The notes beneath the pieces are model-generated. The model was not told the origin of the DNA and made no database searches. It was given only the letters and a program-made list of their open reading frames with translations. From positions 62,001 through 126,000 of the forward strand of contig NZ_BOLK01000003.1 of assembly GCF_016861565.1 (NCBI RefSeq): 64,000 bases of DNA, read 5' to 3'. Of this stretch, positions 16,353 through 29,689 are shown in pieces. The stretch's first letter is position 1; each line of letters opens with the position of its first letter. A program made the position numbers and the translations under genes. The stretch comes from Secundilactobacillus yichangensis (GTDB lineage: Bacteria; Bacillota; Bacilli; Lactobacillales; Lactobacillaceae).

Positions 16353-17891
16353 TTAAATTGCTTGATCATTGTCCGTGTCCGGTAACGGCAGATCTGGAAA
16401 CATATGCTTCAAGTATTCCGTTGCGGGCTCATCGGAAACTCGGTCGGCTTCAATGACCTGCGTGATGGAGTTAAACGTCAGCATCAGCATAATGGCGCCA
16501 TTCTCGTCACGAACCGCGAAGTAACGGATCCCTAGTTGAACCGCGCGGAAGATAAGTTCTTGAGCGTTAGCAGACAGCCGCGACATTCTTGGCAGCAGCT
16601 GATTCGTGCCCACCCGTTCTGCCTTCCAATCGGTCGCTCTTTGCTTAGCAAAGCTCATCAGGCTGCCATTCTTATCTAAATGACTTTCCAGTTTAGCTGA
16701 TGGCGTCAATTCTGGATGGCTGACCACTTCGGCAAAGTCGTCAATCGCGTTAATTAACTCGGTATGAGCATTCAAATCCTCTGCCAGTTCATGTAGCTGA
16801 TGGAAAAGCCGTTGTCCTTCAGCAGCCTTAAACGTGGCTTGTGAAGGTTCTTCTAGTGCCACCCGCTCATTATCGGCTTCTGCCTGCTTTAACTGGCCGG
16901 CAATTTGATCATCGTCCACGGGTGTCACCAGGGCGTAAATAAACAGCAGCTTCATCAAGTAAAGCGCGTGCCGGCTGATTCCGTTTGAACGGAAAGGCGT
17001 GGTGTCAATACCGCGAAATTCGAGGTAGCGAACCCCCTTAGTTGAGATATCGTTAAGGTTATCCATCCCCCGTAGACGCACCGGCCCGTAAAATTCAGCC
17101 TGGCTGTACAGCTTTTTAGTCTTAATTAAATCCGTTAAGCGATCCACAAAGTGCGGTAACGACTGGTAAATGGTTGCGTCAACACCATCATCTGGTAGAT
17201 TAGCATAGCCATAATGGCTGTTGCGAATACTTCTCACCGGGTGCGTGAGGTCTTCCGGAAGTTGATCAAAGAAGCCAGCTTCTGCCACCGGTGACGCGCC
17301 AAACAGATAAGTCACCAGCCAGCGGTTCAAGACCAAGTTTTGTGCCATTCTGAAATACAGCGCGTTCCGAAAATCAGTTACCTGATCAAATTCGTCTTCA
17401 TAATGCGCGTATAGCCGGTTGATCACCGGGTCCGGAATACTGTAATTCAAGTGCACCCCAGTTAGCAGTTGCGCGCTGACACCGTATTTTTTGGTGAGAT
17501 AATCCCGGTAGTCGGCATAAGCAGGTCGGCCAAAATGGGCAGTAATATAGTCAATATCATCTTTACTGACCCGTGGTGGCATACTCAATGGCCAAATCTG
17601 GTCGCCCCCCTGTAATGAGCGATAGAAAACAGTCTGAAGCGTGTCCAACTGATCCAGAACGCCGCCGATATTCGGATTGGGATCCGTAATTAATTCCCCC
17701 TGGCTCTCCGCAAAATCCGTCTGTAAATAAGGATGAAACGAGCGTGAACCCAGCATTTGCGGGTGCGGTTCACGACTAAGCTGACCCTTTTTATTGACCC
17801 GATTCTCTTCAATTTCCAGCCCGACTAGGCCATGATACAGTTGCTCGCTGACGCCTTCTGCTTTAATAACGCTCAATAAATTGTCTAACAT
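16353..17891 (-). CDS. gshA: Glutamate-cysteine ligase (gamma-glutamylcysteine synthetase), single-domain
   Basis: Joins Glu and Cys with ATP to give gamma-glutamylcysteine, a thiol protectant and glutathione precursor. The 512-residue protein carries the N-terminal block of the GshAB/GshF family: GLVGLEIEENRVNKKGQLS, DFAESQGELITDPNPN, WPLSMPPRV and LLTGVHLNYSIPDPVINRLY, with RYLEFRGIDTTPF later. It stops near residue 512, whereas bifunctional GshF proteins run to about 750 with an ATP-grasp synthetase domain; that half is absent and not found next door. The cell may therefore make only gamma-glutamylcysteine. ATG with GGGGGAT upstream; promoter at 17929-17958. Confidence 0.9.
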   Translation of the reverse strand: MLDNLLSVIKAEGVSEQLYHGLVGLEIEENRVNKKGQLSREPHPQMLGSRSFHPYLQTDFAESQGELITDPNPNIGGVLDQLDTLQTVFYRSLQGGDQIWPLSMPPRVSKDDIDYITAHFGRPAYADYRDYLTKKYGVSAQLLTGVHLNYSIPDPVINRLYAHYEDEFDQVTDFRNALYFRMAQNLVLNRWLVTYLFGASPVAEAGFFDQLPEDLTHPVRSIRNSHYGYANLPDDGVDATIYQSLPHFVDRLTDLIKTKKLYSQAEFYGPVRLRGMDNLNDISTKGVRYLEFRGIDTTPFRSNGISRHALYLMKLLFIYALVTPVDDDQIAGQLKQAEADNERVALEEPSQATFKAAEGQRLFHQLHELAEDLNAHTELINAIDDFAEVVSHPELTPSAKLESHLDKNGSLMSFAKQRATDWKAERVGTNQLLPRMSRLSANAQELIFRAVQLGIRYFAVRDENGAIMLMLTFNSITQVIEADRVSDEPATEYLKHMFPDLPLPDTDNDQAI

Positions 17892-17928
17892 CCGAGATCC
17901 CCCGTTTGTGTGTGGTTACGTTGAATAG

Positions 17929-17958
17929 ATTATAGATTAAAACATAGTGAGTAATCAA
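17929..17958 (-). promoter_or_regulatory. gshA promoter
   Basis: On the minus strand TTGATT (17958-17953) and TATAAT (17934-17929) are 18 bases apart, 38 bases before the gshA ATG. It lies just outside the hairpin element at 17981-18095. Confidence 0.65.
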
Positions 17959-17980
17959 GGGCTTGAAATAATAAAAAAGA

Positions 17981-18095
17981 GACCAGGTCATAACTCGGTT
18001 AGATTCCAGAAAACAACAAGATAGCGACAGGTTTCCTGAACTTGGAAAACTGGTCGCTATCTTGTTGTTTGGCCGAAATCTGAGTTATGGCCGGC
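17981..18095 (+). repeat. Intergenic hairpin element, copy A (shared flanks, unique inner palindrome)
   Basis: Outer arms CATAACTC...AGATT (17989-18005) and AATCTGAGTTATGG (18078-18090) pair imperfectly. Inside is a near-perfect long hairpin: AACAACAAGATAGCGAC (18013-18029) with GTCGCTATCTTGTTGTT (18053-18069), and a further short stem around GGTTTCC-TGAACTT-GGAAAAC. The outer flanks AACTCGGTTAGATTCCAG and GAAATCTGAGTT recur at 34255-34362 in reverse, while the inner stem there is unrelated. It occupies most of the 320-base gap between rlmD (3' end) and the gshA promoter. No ORF is seen in it. What it is remains unknown: a small mobile element, an RNA or a terminator cassette. Confidence 0.75.
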
Positions 18096-18211
18096 TTTAG
18101 GCTAGATACAAGTATTGAATTGGATAAACATCTTCATCTTAGTTGAGTCAAGAAAGCTTGCCCATCCTTATCAATTTCGAATTGTATTTCGAATCGTTTG
18201 TTTGCAAATCT

Positions 18212-19585
18212 TTAATCTTTCTCCAACAACGTCACAGATTCAATATGCGGCGTTTGCGGGAATTGGTCAACGGGCTGAATAGGTTCAGTCACGTGGTAGC
18301 CTTCATCACCAAAGCGCTGAATATCACGAATCAGTGTTGATGGGTTACAACTAACGTAAACGATCTTCTTTGGCTGCATTGCGGCCGCACTTTCAATCAA
18401 CGTTTCATCCAACCCCTTACGTGGCGGATCAACAACGATGACGTCCGGCTTTAAGCCTTGCTTTTGCCATTCAGCCATTTGGTACTCGGCCTTATTGGTT
18501 TCAAAATGCAGGTTTGTTAAGCCGTTCAGCTTTGCGTTCTTCTTGGCATCTTCCACAGCGGTGGAAATCACTTCAACCCCGTAGACTTCTTTAGCATGAC
18601 GCGCCATTGCTAAGGAAATCGTACCGATCCCGCAATAAGCATCGATAACAGTTTCGTTGCCAGTTAAGCCGGCACGGTCAATGGCCAATTGGTAGAGCTT
18701 TTCAGTCTGCACTGGATTAACCTGGTAAAATGACCGAGCAGAAATTTCAAAGCGGTTGCTTAATAGTGAATCATGGATAACGGGTTCACCATACAGCACG
18801 TTGGTGATGGGTCCCATAATCACGTTGGTTGGCCGGTTGTTAACGTTTTGAATAATGCTAGTCACTTCTGGCAGTTCTTCAGAAATCTGAGCAACGATTT
18901 CCTTTGAACGAGGCAGCGTGTGAGAATTGGTGATCAAACCAATCATCATTTCTTTTTCGTAGTAACTCTGACGAACCATCACGTTACGAATAATGCCCTT
19001 GTGAGTACGTTCATCATAGGCTGGAATACCCTCGGCACGTAAAATATCTCGTACGATGACAATGGCCTTGTCGATTCTTGGATCTTGGATATAAAAATCA
19101 GTCAACGGTACTAAATCGTGGGAATGCTGGCGATAAAAACCAGTTTCCAACTGACCCTTAACCATCCGAACAGGGATTTGAGCCTTATTACGGTAATGGT
19201 AAGGGGTTTCCATACCAATCGTATCAGACACGCTCAGGTCAAGTTTATTCTTGGCCAATAACGATTGAATCTGATGCTGTTTGAAACGCAGTTGTGCCGG
19301 ATACTTCATGTGCTGTAAGGGAGCAATACCCGCTTGTGCGAGCTTACGATCCTTAACGTCGATTTCGGCCCGGTCTGGTGAGGTGGTCAAATGTTCCAGG
19401 ACACGGCCAAAGCCAAAGCTCTTGCCGACCTTTGTAACCACGAATTTAATCTCTTCACCGGGTAAAGCGTTAGCGATAAACAATGAGTAATTGTCAATCT
19501 TAACCACGCCGTTACCTTCATAGGTCAGGTCCATAACGGTACCCGTATACGTTTCGTTTTTTGCTACTGGTGCTTGTATTTTCAT
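18212..19585 (-). CDS. rlmD: 23S rRNA (uracil-C5)-methyltransferase, RlmD/RlmCD family
   Basis: Transfers a methyl group from SAM to C5 of a uracil in 23S rRNA. The 457-residue protein has an N-terminal TRAM domain (about 9-65; TGTVMDLTYEGNGVVKI), a central domain, and the SAM-binding methyltransferase domain with VIDAYCGIGTISLAMA and VDPPRKGLDETLIE. The catalytic Cys is in KIVYVSCNPSTLIRDI (about residue 410). The four Cys that hold an iron-sulfur cluster in E. coli RumA are not there: the segment LAQAGIAPLQHMKYPAQLRFK has no Cys before LQHM. Gram-positive RlmCD forms often vary here. AAGGAG precedes the ATG. Confidence 0.92.
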   Translation of the reverse strand: MKIQAPVAKNETYTGTVMDLTYEGNGVVKIDNYSLFIANALPGEEIKFVVTKVGKSFGFGRVLEHLTTSPDRAEIDVKDRKLAQAGIAPLQHMKYPAQLRFKQHQIQSLLAKNKLDLSVSDTIGMETPYHYRNKAQIPVRMVKGQLETGFYRQHSHDLVPLTDFYIQDPRIDKAIVIVRDILRAEGIPAYDERTHKGIIRNVMVRQSYYEKEMMIGLITNSHTLPRSKEIVAQISEELPEVTSIIQNVNNRPTNVIMGPITNVLYGEPVIHDSLLSNRFEISARSFYQVNPVQTEKLYQLAIDRAGLTGNETVIDAYCGIGTISLAMARHAKEVYGVEVISTAVEDAKKNAKLNGLTNLHFETNKAEYQMAEWQKQGLKPDVIVVDPPRKGLDETLIESAAAMQPKKIVYVSCNPSTLIRDIQRFGDEGYHVTEPIQPVDQFPQTPHIESVTLLEKD

Positions 19586-19614
19586 TAAAATCTCCTTGTT
19601 TTAACCAAAAGAAA

Positions 19615-19648
19615 GGTTTTGCTGCCTTACGTATCATACAGCAAAACC
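19615..19648 (-). terminator. Terminator downstream of dagK
   Basis: On the minus strand GGTTTTGCTG pairs with CAGCAAAACC across a 14-base loop, followed by TTTCTTTT. It separates dagK from rlmD. Confidence 0.75.
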
Positions 19649-19670
19649 CTCTCAATTCATACCTAAAATA

Positions 19671-20684
19671 CTATTTCTTTGTTTCTTGGCCCTCTGGCAG
19701 TTCTTGAACACCCGCCAAGAATTTACGCTCAGCTTCAAGTACTTCAGGGGTTTCAGTTTCTACCTGTGCGTTTGGAATAGCATCTAAATTAGCATAAGTT
19801 TCGATATGCTGCTTCAGATTAACAAAGGTCATTGGGGCATCGCCGCCATATTCGCCATCCAAATTGATCATGATCTTAGAGTCACCCTTAGGTTTAGCTT
19901 CAACCTTATGCACTTTACGATAAATAATCCGCGGATCGTTAATGTGCTTGCCGCCGTTTAACACGAGGGTCAAAAGACGCAAAATTTCAGCTAAGTTACT
20001 GGTTTTGACAATGATCATGGTGAACTTACCGTCGTTTAACGAGGCATCCGGAACAATCTGTTCAAAGCCCCCAACCGAATTGGTCAGCGCTAAGAAAAAC
20101 ATGGATGCTTCGCCGTCGTATTCTTCACCATCGTATTTCAGATCAACCTTGAATGGTCGAATTCGCGGTAATAGTTCCGCACCCTTTACCAGGTAAGCCA
20201 GGTAACCAAACAACGTTTTCAGGTTTGACGGTACTTCATAGGTTAACTCAGTCAAACGACCGCCACCGGCAATGTTGACAAAGTATTTTTTCCCTGCCAG
20301 GCCAATGTCCATTTTGATCGTTTGATTCTTTAAAACGACTTTCGCCGCCGCTAACGGATCCTCACGCGGAATACGCAGTGCACGGGCGTAATCGTTGGTG
20401 GTACCGGCTGGAATAATAGCCATCTTGGGCCGCTTCTTCAAGCCGGCGATTCCGTTGACGACCTCATTAATAGTCCCATCGCCACCAGCTGCCACAACTA
20501 GATCAAAGCCTTCGCGACTCACCCGTTCGGCTTCGTCACGTGCCGAATTAGGAGCCGGTGTCGTGGCAAACGCACTGGTTTCGTACCCCGCCTGCTCAAA
20601 GACTCCTAAAATATCGATCATATCCTTCTTCAAAGCCTCCCGGCCAGACGAAGGATTATATATCACTCGCGCACGTTTCCGCAT
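19671..20684 (-). CDS. dagK: Diacylglycerol kinase, soluble DagK type
   Basis: Phosphorylates diacylglycerol to phosphatidate, recycling lipid released in teichoic acid synthesis. The 337-residue protein has the DAGK catalytic start ARVIYNPSSGREALKKDM, the ATP loop VAAGGDGTINEVVNGIAG (about 64-81), IPAGTTNDYARALRIP, and the later VGGFEQIVPDASLNDGKFTM with the metal-site Asp pair, and INLDGEYGGDAPMTF. Length is typical of Firmicutes DagK. GGAGGG precedes the ATG. It lies 33 bases downstream of gatB on the same strand and may be read from the gat operon, as in related lactobacilli. Confidence 0.94.
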   Translation of the reverse strand: MRKRARVIYNPSSGREALKKDMIDILGVFEQAGYETSAFATTPAPNSARDEAERVSREGFDLVVAAGGDGTINEVVNGIAGLKKRPKMAIIPAGTTNDYARALRIPREDPLAAAKVVLKNQTIKMDIGLAGKKYFVNIAGGGRLTELTYEVPSNLKTLFGYLAYLVKGAELLPRIRPFKVDLKYDGEEYDGEASMFFLALTNSVGGFEQIVPDASLNDGKFTMIIVKTSNLAEILRLLTLVLNGGKHINDPRIIYRKVHKVEAKPKGDSKIMINLDGEYGGDAPMTFVNLKQHIETYANLDAIPNAQVETETPEVLEAERKFLAGVQELPEGQETKK

Positions 20685-20716
20685 AAGTGTTTCCCTCCAT
20701 TATTAAACAACTACGT

Positions 20717-22138
20717 TTACTTTTTAAGTGAAGCAATCAGCAACTTGTTAACCACTTGCGGGTTAGCCTTACCGTGAGTCTGCTTCATGATTTGACCGAC
20801 GAGATAACCAACGGCACGGTCTTTACCGTTGTTGTAGTCATCGATTGATTGCTGGTTATCAGCCAGTACGGCATCAATGATTGGTTGCAGCTTAGCCGGA
20901 TCAGATAATTGAATCAGACCCTTTTCTTCAACAAACGCCTTTGGTTCCTTACCTTGGGTGATTGCTTTGAAGACCTTTTTGGCCATCTTAGATGAAATGG
21001 TTCCGTCAGTGATCAAATTGATCATCCCAGCCAGGTTAGCAGGGGTCAATTTAGTATCCTGCAAGTCGGCATGCTGTTCGTTCAGGAAGGCATTAACGTC
21101 ACCTTGAAGGTAGTTAGCAGCTGACTTTGGATCAGCACCAAGCTTGACGGTTTCATCGAAGAAATCAGCCATTTCCTTGGTTTGAGTAACAACCATGGCA
21201 TCGTAGTCGGTTAAACCAAGTTCTTTGACGTAACGCTGACGACGGCTGCCTGGCATTTCGGGCATTTCAGCACCGATCTCGTTGACCCATTCGTCGCTGA
21301 TGTTCAGTGCTGGTAAATCGGGTTCTGGGAAGTAACGATAATCATCGGAACCTTCCTTGACACGCATCAGCACGGTTTCACCGGTGTTTTCGTCAAACCG
21401 ACGGGTCTCTTGCTGAATCTGACCGCCAGACATGAGCACGCGCTGCTGACGCTGTTCCTCAAATGCCAAACCTTTACGAACGTAGTTGAAGGAGTTCAAG
21501 TTCTTCAGCTCGGTCTTAGTCCCAAATTCTTTTTGACCTTCCGGACGAATCGAGATGTTGACATCGACACGCATGGAACCTTCTTCCATCTTCACGTCAG
21601 AGATCCCGGTAAATTGAATCCGTTGACGAAGAGCTTCTAGATAAGCATAGGCTTCATCAGGCGAAGCAATTTCCGGCTTCGACACGATTTCAATCAGCGG
21701 CGTCCCCTGACGGTTCAAGTCAACGTATGAATAGTCGCGTTCGTGGGTGTTCTTACCGGCATCTTCTTCAATATGCATTTCGGCAATTCCGACCCGCTTC
21801 TTTTCACCGTCAACGTCAATTTCAATCCAGCCATCGTGAGCAATTGGCTTATCAGATTGCGTAATTTGGTAAGCTTTAGGGTTATCAGGATAGAAGTAGT
21901 TCTTCCGGTCAAAATGAGTGTGCGGTTCAACTTGCGCGTGAAGTGCTAAAGCCGCCATGATACCACTTTTGACAACACCCTTGTTAGTGGTTGGCAAAAC
22001 CCCAGGATAACCCCAATCGATGACGTTGGTGTTAGCGTTAGGTTCGTCCCCAAACTCAACGGGAGATGGGCTAAAGATCTTTGAATTTGTTTTTAATTCA
22101 ACGTGGACTTCAAGTCCGATAGTTGTTTTAAAATTCAT
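20717..22138 (-). CDS. gatB: Asp-tRNA(Asn)/Glu-tRNA(Gln) amidotransferase subunit B
   Basis: Subunit B of the GatCAB amidotransferase: activates the misacylated Glu on tRNA-Gln (or Asp on tRNA-Asn) with ATP so that ammonia from GatA can amidate it. The 473-residue protein starts [20 protein letters not shown], then [38 protein letters not shown] and [12 protein letters not shown], all family marks, with a YqeY-like tail domain ending [18 protein letters not shown]. Its ATG overlaps the gatA stop as TAATG, which suggests coupled translation. Confidence 0.97.
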   Translation of the reverse strand: MNFKTTIGLEVHVELKTNSKIFSPSPVEFGDEPNANTNVIDWGYPGVLPTTNKGVVKSGIMAALALHAQVEPHTHFDRKNYFYPDNPKAYQITQSDKPIAHDGWIEIDVDGEKKRVGIAEMHIEEDAGKNTHERDYSYVDLNRQGTPLIEIVSKPEIASPDEAYAYLEALRQRIQFTGISDVKMEEGSMRVDVNISIRPEGQKEFGTKTELKNLNSFNYVRKGLAFEEQRQQRVLMSGGQIQQETRRFDENTGETVLMRVKEGSDDYRYFPEPDLPALNISDEWVNEIGAEMPEMPGSRRQRYVKELGLTDYDAMVVTQTKEMADFFDETVKLGADPKSAANYLQGDVNAFLNEQHADLQDTKLTPANLAGMINLITDGTISSKMAKKVFKAITQGKEPKAFVEEKGLIQLSDPAKLQPIIDAVLADNQQSIDDYNNGKDRAVGYLVGQIMKQTHGKANPQVVNKLLIASLKK

Positions 22139-23607
22139 TAGTTATTGCCCCCTTGCTTAGGTGTTTGTTTATGGAAATCAGTGGCCTGTTCAAAGACGTA
22201 GCCCGCTTTGTAAAGCGTACTTTCGTCAAATGGCCGACCGATCAGCTGCATGCCCACTGGCATACCCTTGGCAAAACCGGCAGGAATCGACATTCCTGGC
22301 AAGCCAGCAAGGTTAACGGGGATGGTTAAAATATCGTTCATGTACATCGTCATCGGGTTAGAGATTTCTTCACCAATCTTAAAGGCTGGTGTTGGGGCAA
22401 CTGGGCCCATGATAAAGTCGTGATCCTTTAATACCGCCTGAAAATCGTTGATGATCAACGTCCGGACTTGAGCGGCCTTCTTGAAGTAAGCATCGTAGAA
22501 ACCGGCTGACAACGAGAACGTCCCCAGCATGATCCGACGCTTAACTTCATCGCCAAAGCCTTCGGTACGGGAGTTCACGTAAACGTCTTCCAGATTCTTG
22601 ACGTTATCAGAACGGTGACCGTAACGAATACCATCAAACCGTTGCAGGTTAGATGAAGCTTCAGAACTGGCAATAATGTAGTAAGCGGCAACGCCGTACT
22701 TATTATGCGGCAATGAAACTTCGTCAACCGTTGCACCCAGTTCACGGTATTTATCAGCAGCGGCCAAAATAGCGTCTTTAACCTCTTGGTCGACACCTTC
22801 GCCTAAGAATTCCTTAGGTAAACCGATTTTCATACCCTTAACGCTGGTCTGGTCGTTCAGTTCGGCAGCAAAATCCGGCACTTCTTTAGTTGAAGTGGTC
22901 AGATCATGGTCATCATGACCGGCAACAGCGGATAGCAAAATAGCGTTATCCTTAACTGTCCGGGTCATTGGACCAATTTCATCAAGGCTTGAGGCAAAGG
23001 CAATCAGGCCCCACCGTGAAATTCGGCCGTAAGTTGGCTTCATCCCAACGATCCCGTTAAATGATGATGGCTGACGAATCGAACCACCGGTATCGGAACC
23101 GAAGGCAGCGATCACTTCACCAGAGGCCACAGCAGCTGCTGAACCACCTGATGAACCACCGGGTACGCGGGTGTAATCCCATGCGTTTTTAGTGGTTTTG
23201 AAAGCTGAATTTTCGGTTGAACCGCCCATGGCGAATTCATCCATGTTGGTCTTGCCGACGTTAATAATGCCCTTATCATTTAGGGTGCTAACAACCGTTG
23301 CATCGTAAACTGGCACGAAGTTTTCCAGCATCTTAGAAGCAGCTGTTGTTGTCAGTCCCTTGGTCACGATATTGTCCTTGATTGCCAGTGGAATACCAGC
23401 CAGAACGTTATCTGCATCAACGCCCTTTTCATCCATTTCAGCAGCCTTCTTCAAAGCTGCGTCCTTGTTAAGCGTCAAAAAAGCGTTCAAGTCAGGATCA
23501 GTAGCTGCAATGTTATCAAAGGTAGCCTTTACTAAATCAGTGACACTGATTTTTTTGGCCACTAAGTCATCATGCAGCGATGTGAGATCTTTTTCGAAAT
23601 AGTTCAT
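22138..23607 (-). CDS. gatA: Asp-tRNA(Asn)/Glu-tRNA(Gln) amidotransferase subunit A
   Basis: Glutaminase subunit of GatCAB, an amidase-signature enzyme of 489 residues. The Ser-cisSer-Lys triad is in place: Lys in [14 protein letters not shown] (about residue 77), then the Gly/Ser-rich signature [19 protein letters not shown] and [16 protein letters not shown] (about 150-180). The C-terminal part [21 protein letters not shown] is also conserved. It lies between gatC (5 bases upstream) and gatB (1-base overlap). Confidence 0.97.
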   Translation of the reverse strand: MNYFEKDLTSLHDDLVAKKISVTDLVKATFDNIAATDPDLNAFLTLNKDAALKKAAEMDEKGVDADNVLAGIPLAIKDNIVTKGLTTTAASKMLENFVPVYDATVVSTLNDKGIINVGKTNMDEFAMGGSTENSAFKTTKNAWDYTRVPGGSSGGSAAAVASGEVIAAFGSDTGGSIRQPSSFNGIVGMKPTYGRISRWGLIAFASSLDEIGPMTRTVKDNAILLSAVAGHDDHDLTTSTKEVPDFAAELNDQTSVKGMKIGLPKEFLGEGVDQEVKDAILAAADKYRELGATVDEVSLPHNKYGVAAYYIIASSEASSNLQRFDGIRYGHRSDNVKNLEDVYVNSRTEGFGDEVKRRIMLGTFSLSAGFYDAYFKKAAQVRTLIINDFQAVLKDHDFIMGPVAPTPAFKIGEEISNPMTMYMNDILTIPVNLAGLPGMSIPAGFAKGMPVGMQLIGRPFDESTLYKAGYVFEQATDFHKQTPKQGGNN

Positions 23608-23612
23608 TGTTT

Positions 23613-23921
23613 CTACTCATCCTCACTTTCATCAATAATAGTTGGTACTCTGATATAGCCTTTTTCAGATTCTGGTGCGTTAGCCAATAAAGCATCACGC
23701 TGGCCCCAGTTATCGGCAACGTCTTCTCTCATAACGTTGATCTGGTCACTGACGCTTGAAGTTGGTTCGATACCTTCAGTATCGACTTCGTTTAAGGTTT
23801 CAAATAACCCAATAATTTCATCTAATTGGGTGGTAAAGTACTTCAGTTGATCGTCGCTCAGACTTAACTTCGCTAACGAGGCAACGTGCTGTACCTGGTC
23901 TTGATCAATTCGACTTGCCAT
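23613..23921 (-). CDS. gatC: Asp-tRNA(Asn)/Glu-tRNA(Gln) amidotransferase subunit C
   Basis: Small stabilising subunit of GatCAB, 102 residues from the ATG at 23921, which is placed 8 bases after GAGGG. An in-frame ATG six codons upstream overlaps that ribosome site and is less likely. Family features: [40 protein letters not shown], and the C-terminal belt ending [20 protein letters not shown]. First gene of gatC-gatA-gatB, separated from camS by a terminator. Confidence 0.95.
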   Translation of the reverse strand: MASRIDQDQVQHVASLAKLSLSDDQLKYFTTQLDEIIGLFETLNEVDTEGIEPTSSVSDQINVMREDVADNWGQRDALLANAPESEKGYIRVPTIIDESEDE

Positions 23922-23992
23922 CAAGTTTCCCTCTTTCACAAGTATTCTGCGTAAATTACGCTACACATCAAATATACTACCACATTCTAACA

Positions 23993-24035
23993 AAAAATAG
24001 CACCGGTTTCTGAGTCCGAACCGGTGCTATTTTGA
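23993..24035. terminator. Terminator between camS and gatC
   Basis: AAAATAGCACCGGTTTC pairs with GAACCGGTGCTATTTT around TGAGTCC. The stem is near perfect with A/T runs on both sides. It closes the pcrA-ligA-camS transcript on the minus strand. Confidence 0.88.
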
Positions 24036-24053
24036 GTTAAGCCAAATTTTTTA

Positions 24054-25198
24054 TCAATAACTGTTAAAGACGTGAGAGGTAAACTTCTTTTGGCCATTGT
24101 CACGGCTCAAGAAACTTTGAACCCCTTCGGTTGAACTGACGGTAATGTCAATTGGCGCGTTGGAAGGCAAGTACTTTTGAGCTGCCTGCTGCAGATACTG
24201 CGTGAAGCTAATGATTTCCGTTTCACTGTAGAACTGCGTTGTAATGCTGACGTTCATCCCGGTCAGTTGCTTGTTAGTGTAGTGTGCCTGAGCAGTCACC
24301 CCACTCAAATTAGGGAAGTAGTTTTGAATCTGATTCTTAAAGTTTTCAAAGGAAGCTTCGTCGTTTGAGTTACCAGCGTTTGATTTAGACGACGTGGTTG
24401 GGTAAACGTAATTCTTTTCACTGATTGGCTTCCACGAGTTCACCTTGGTAGCACCGCCCTTATTATTGGAATAAGAGAAGAAACTGCCGCCGACTAAGCT
24501 GTCGTTAGGCGCCTGCCGATAAAGCGCAATCGTAATGGGAACGTTCTTCAGCGCTGGTTTTTGACGCAGGCGTGCCAGCACTTCATTGGCAATCTGACGT
24601 CCTTCCCGGGCAGATTCAGCTTTACTGATTTTGGTCTGGAACGTTGAACCGAACTTTTTTTTTTGATAATAATCAATCGAATTCATTCCTAATCCAACCG
24701 TCACACCCGACAGCGTCAGCTTTTTACCGCTCTGCTTCATGAAATCCTGCTCTTCAATCTGCTGCAGGTAAATCGGGTTCCGGGTATTCGCACCAGTTTT
24801 ACCGTTGTTCACGGGATTTAAACCATCCGGGTTCGACTTGGACTTTCGACCCAGCCAGTTTTGCACGGTACTGGTATTTAAATATTGACCCTCTTCAAAG
24901 ATGTACTTACTTGGTGAATAAACCTTCTTCGAAACGGTCAGCAAACCGCTTTCGAAACTCTTCAGGTTAAACTGATTATCGTTTTGTGTAACGTTGACCC
25001 GACGAGACTTGCTCGTGACATACCGGCCGTTTTTGATGACGCTTTGATAATCTCCCGAAGCAGCCTGACCGGTAAGCTGTGTCCCTTTATTCGTACTGCT
25101 GCCGCCAGTACTGGTACCGCTAGAACTACCTAAATTACCGCAGGCACTCAATAAGAGACCGCAGACTGCCATTACAAATAAGGCTTTAAATCGTTTCA

Positions 25199-25199
<1 letters not shown>
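24054..25199 (-). CDS. camS: CamS family sex pheromone-type lipoprotein
   Basis: A 381-residue lipoprotein precursor of the CamS family (source of the cAM373 pheromone in staphylococci). The signal peptide ends with the lipobox LLSAC near residue 20 (VMAVCGLLLSACGNLG), followed by a Ser/Thr/Gly linker. The mature part has the family blocks YVTSKSRRVNVTQNDNQFNL, NPDGLNPVNNGKTG, and PITIALYRQAPNDSLVGG. The role in lactobacilli is unknown; the gene is nearly always beside ligA and pcrA. Its ATG overlaps the ligA stop (TAATG) and GGAGG precedes it. Confidence 0.93.
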
Positions 25200-29507
<4,308 letters not shown>

Positions 29508-29654
29508 AGTATTATTCCTCTCTTGTTTGTACAATTACTACCGCGCTGATGACACAGCCACCAGCGCGCATTATATTAAAATCACTATTAAAATTGTCGC
29601 CTATCTTGAATCATAAAGCAACACTTTTATCGTAAAAAATAAACGTATGTTCGC

Positions 29655-29686
29655 AATAAAAAAGGTACCCCTGTGAGAGTACCCAT
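29655..29686 (-). terminator. Terminator downstream of the PurK-like gene
   Basis: On the minus strand GGGTAC-TCTCACAGGG-GTACC is followed by TTTTTTATT. It lies within 5 bases of the stop codon. Confidence 0.65.
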
Positions 29687-29689
29687 TCA

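Noticed and set aside
17981-18095. Integron attC site or MITE
   Set aside because: Ends do not fit the attC core motifs, no integrase or cassette is near, and there is no target-site duplication I can see. The only other copy differs in the whole inner part.
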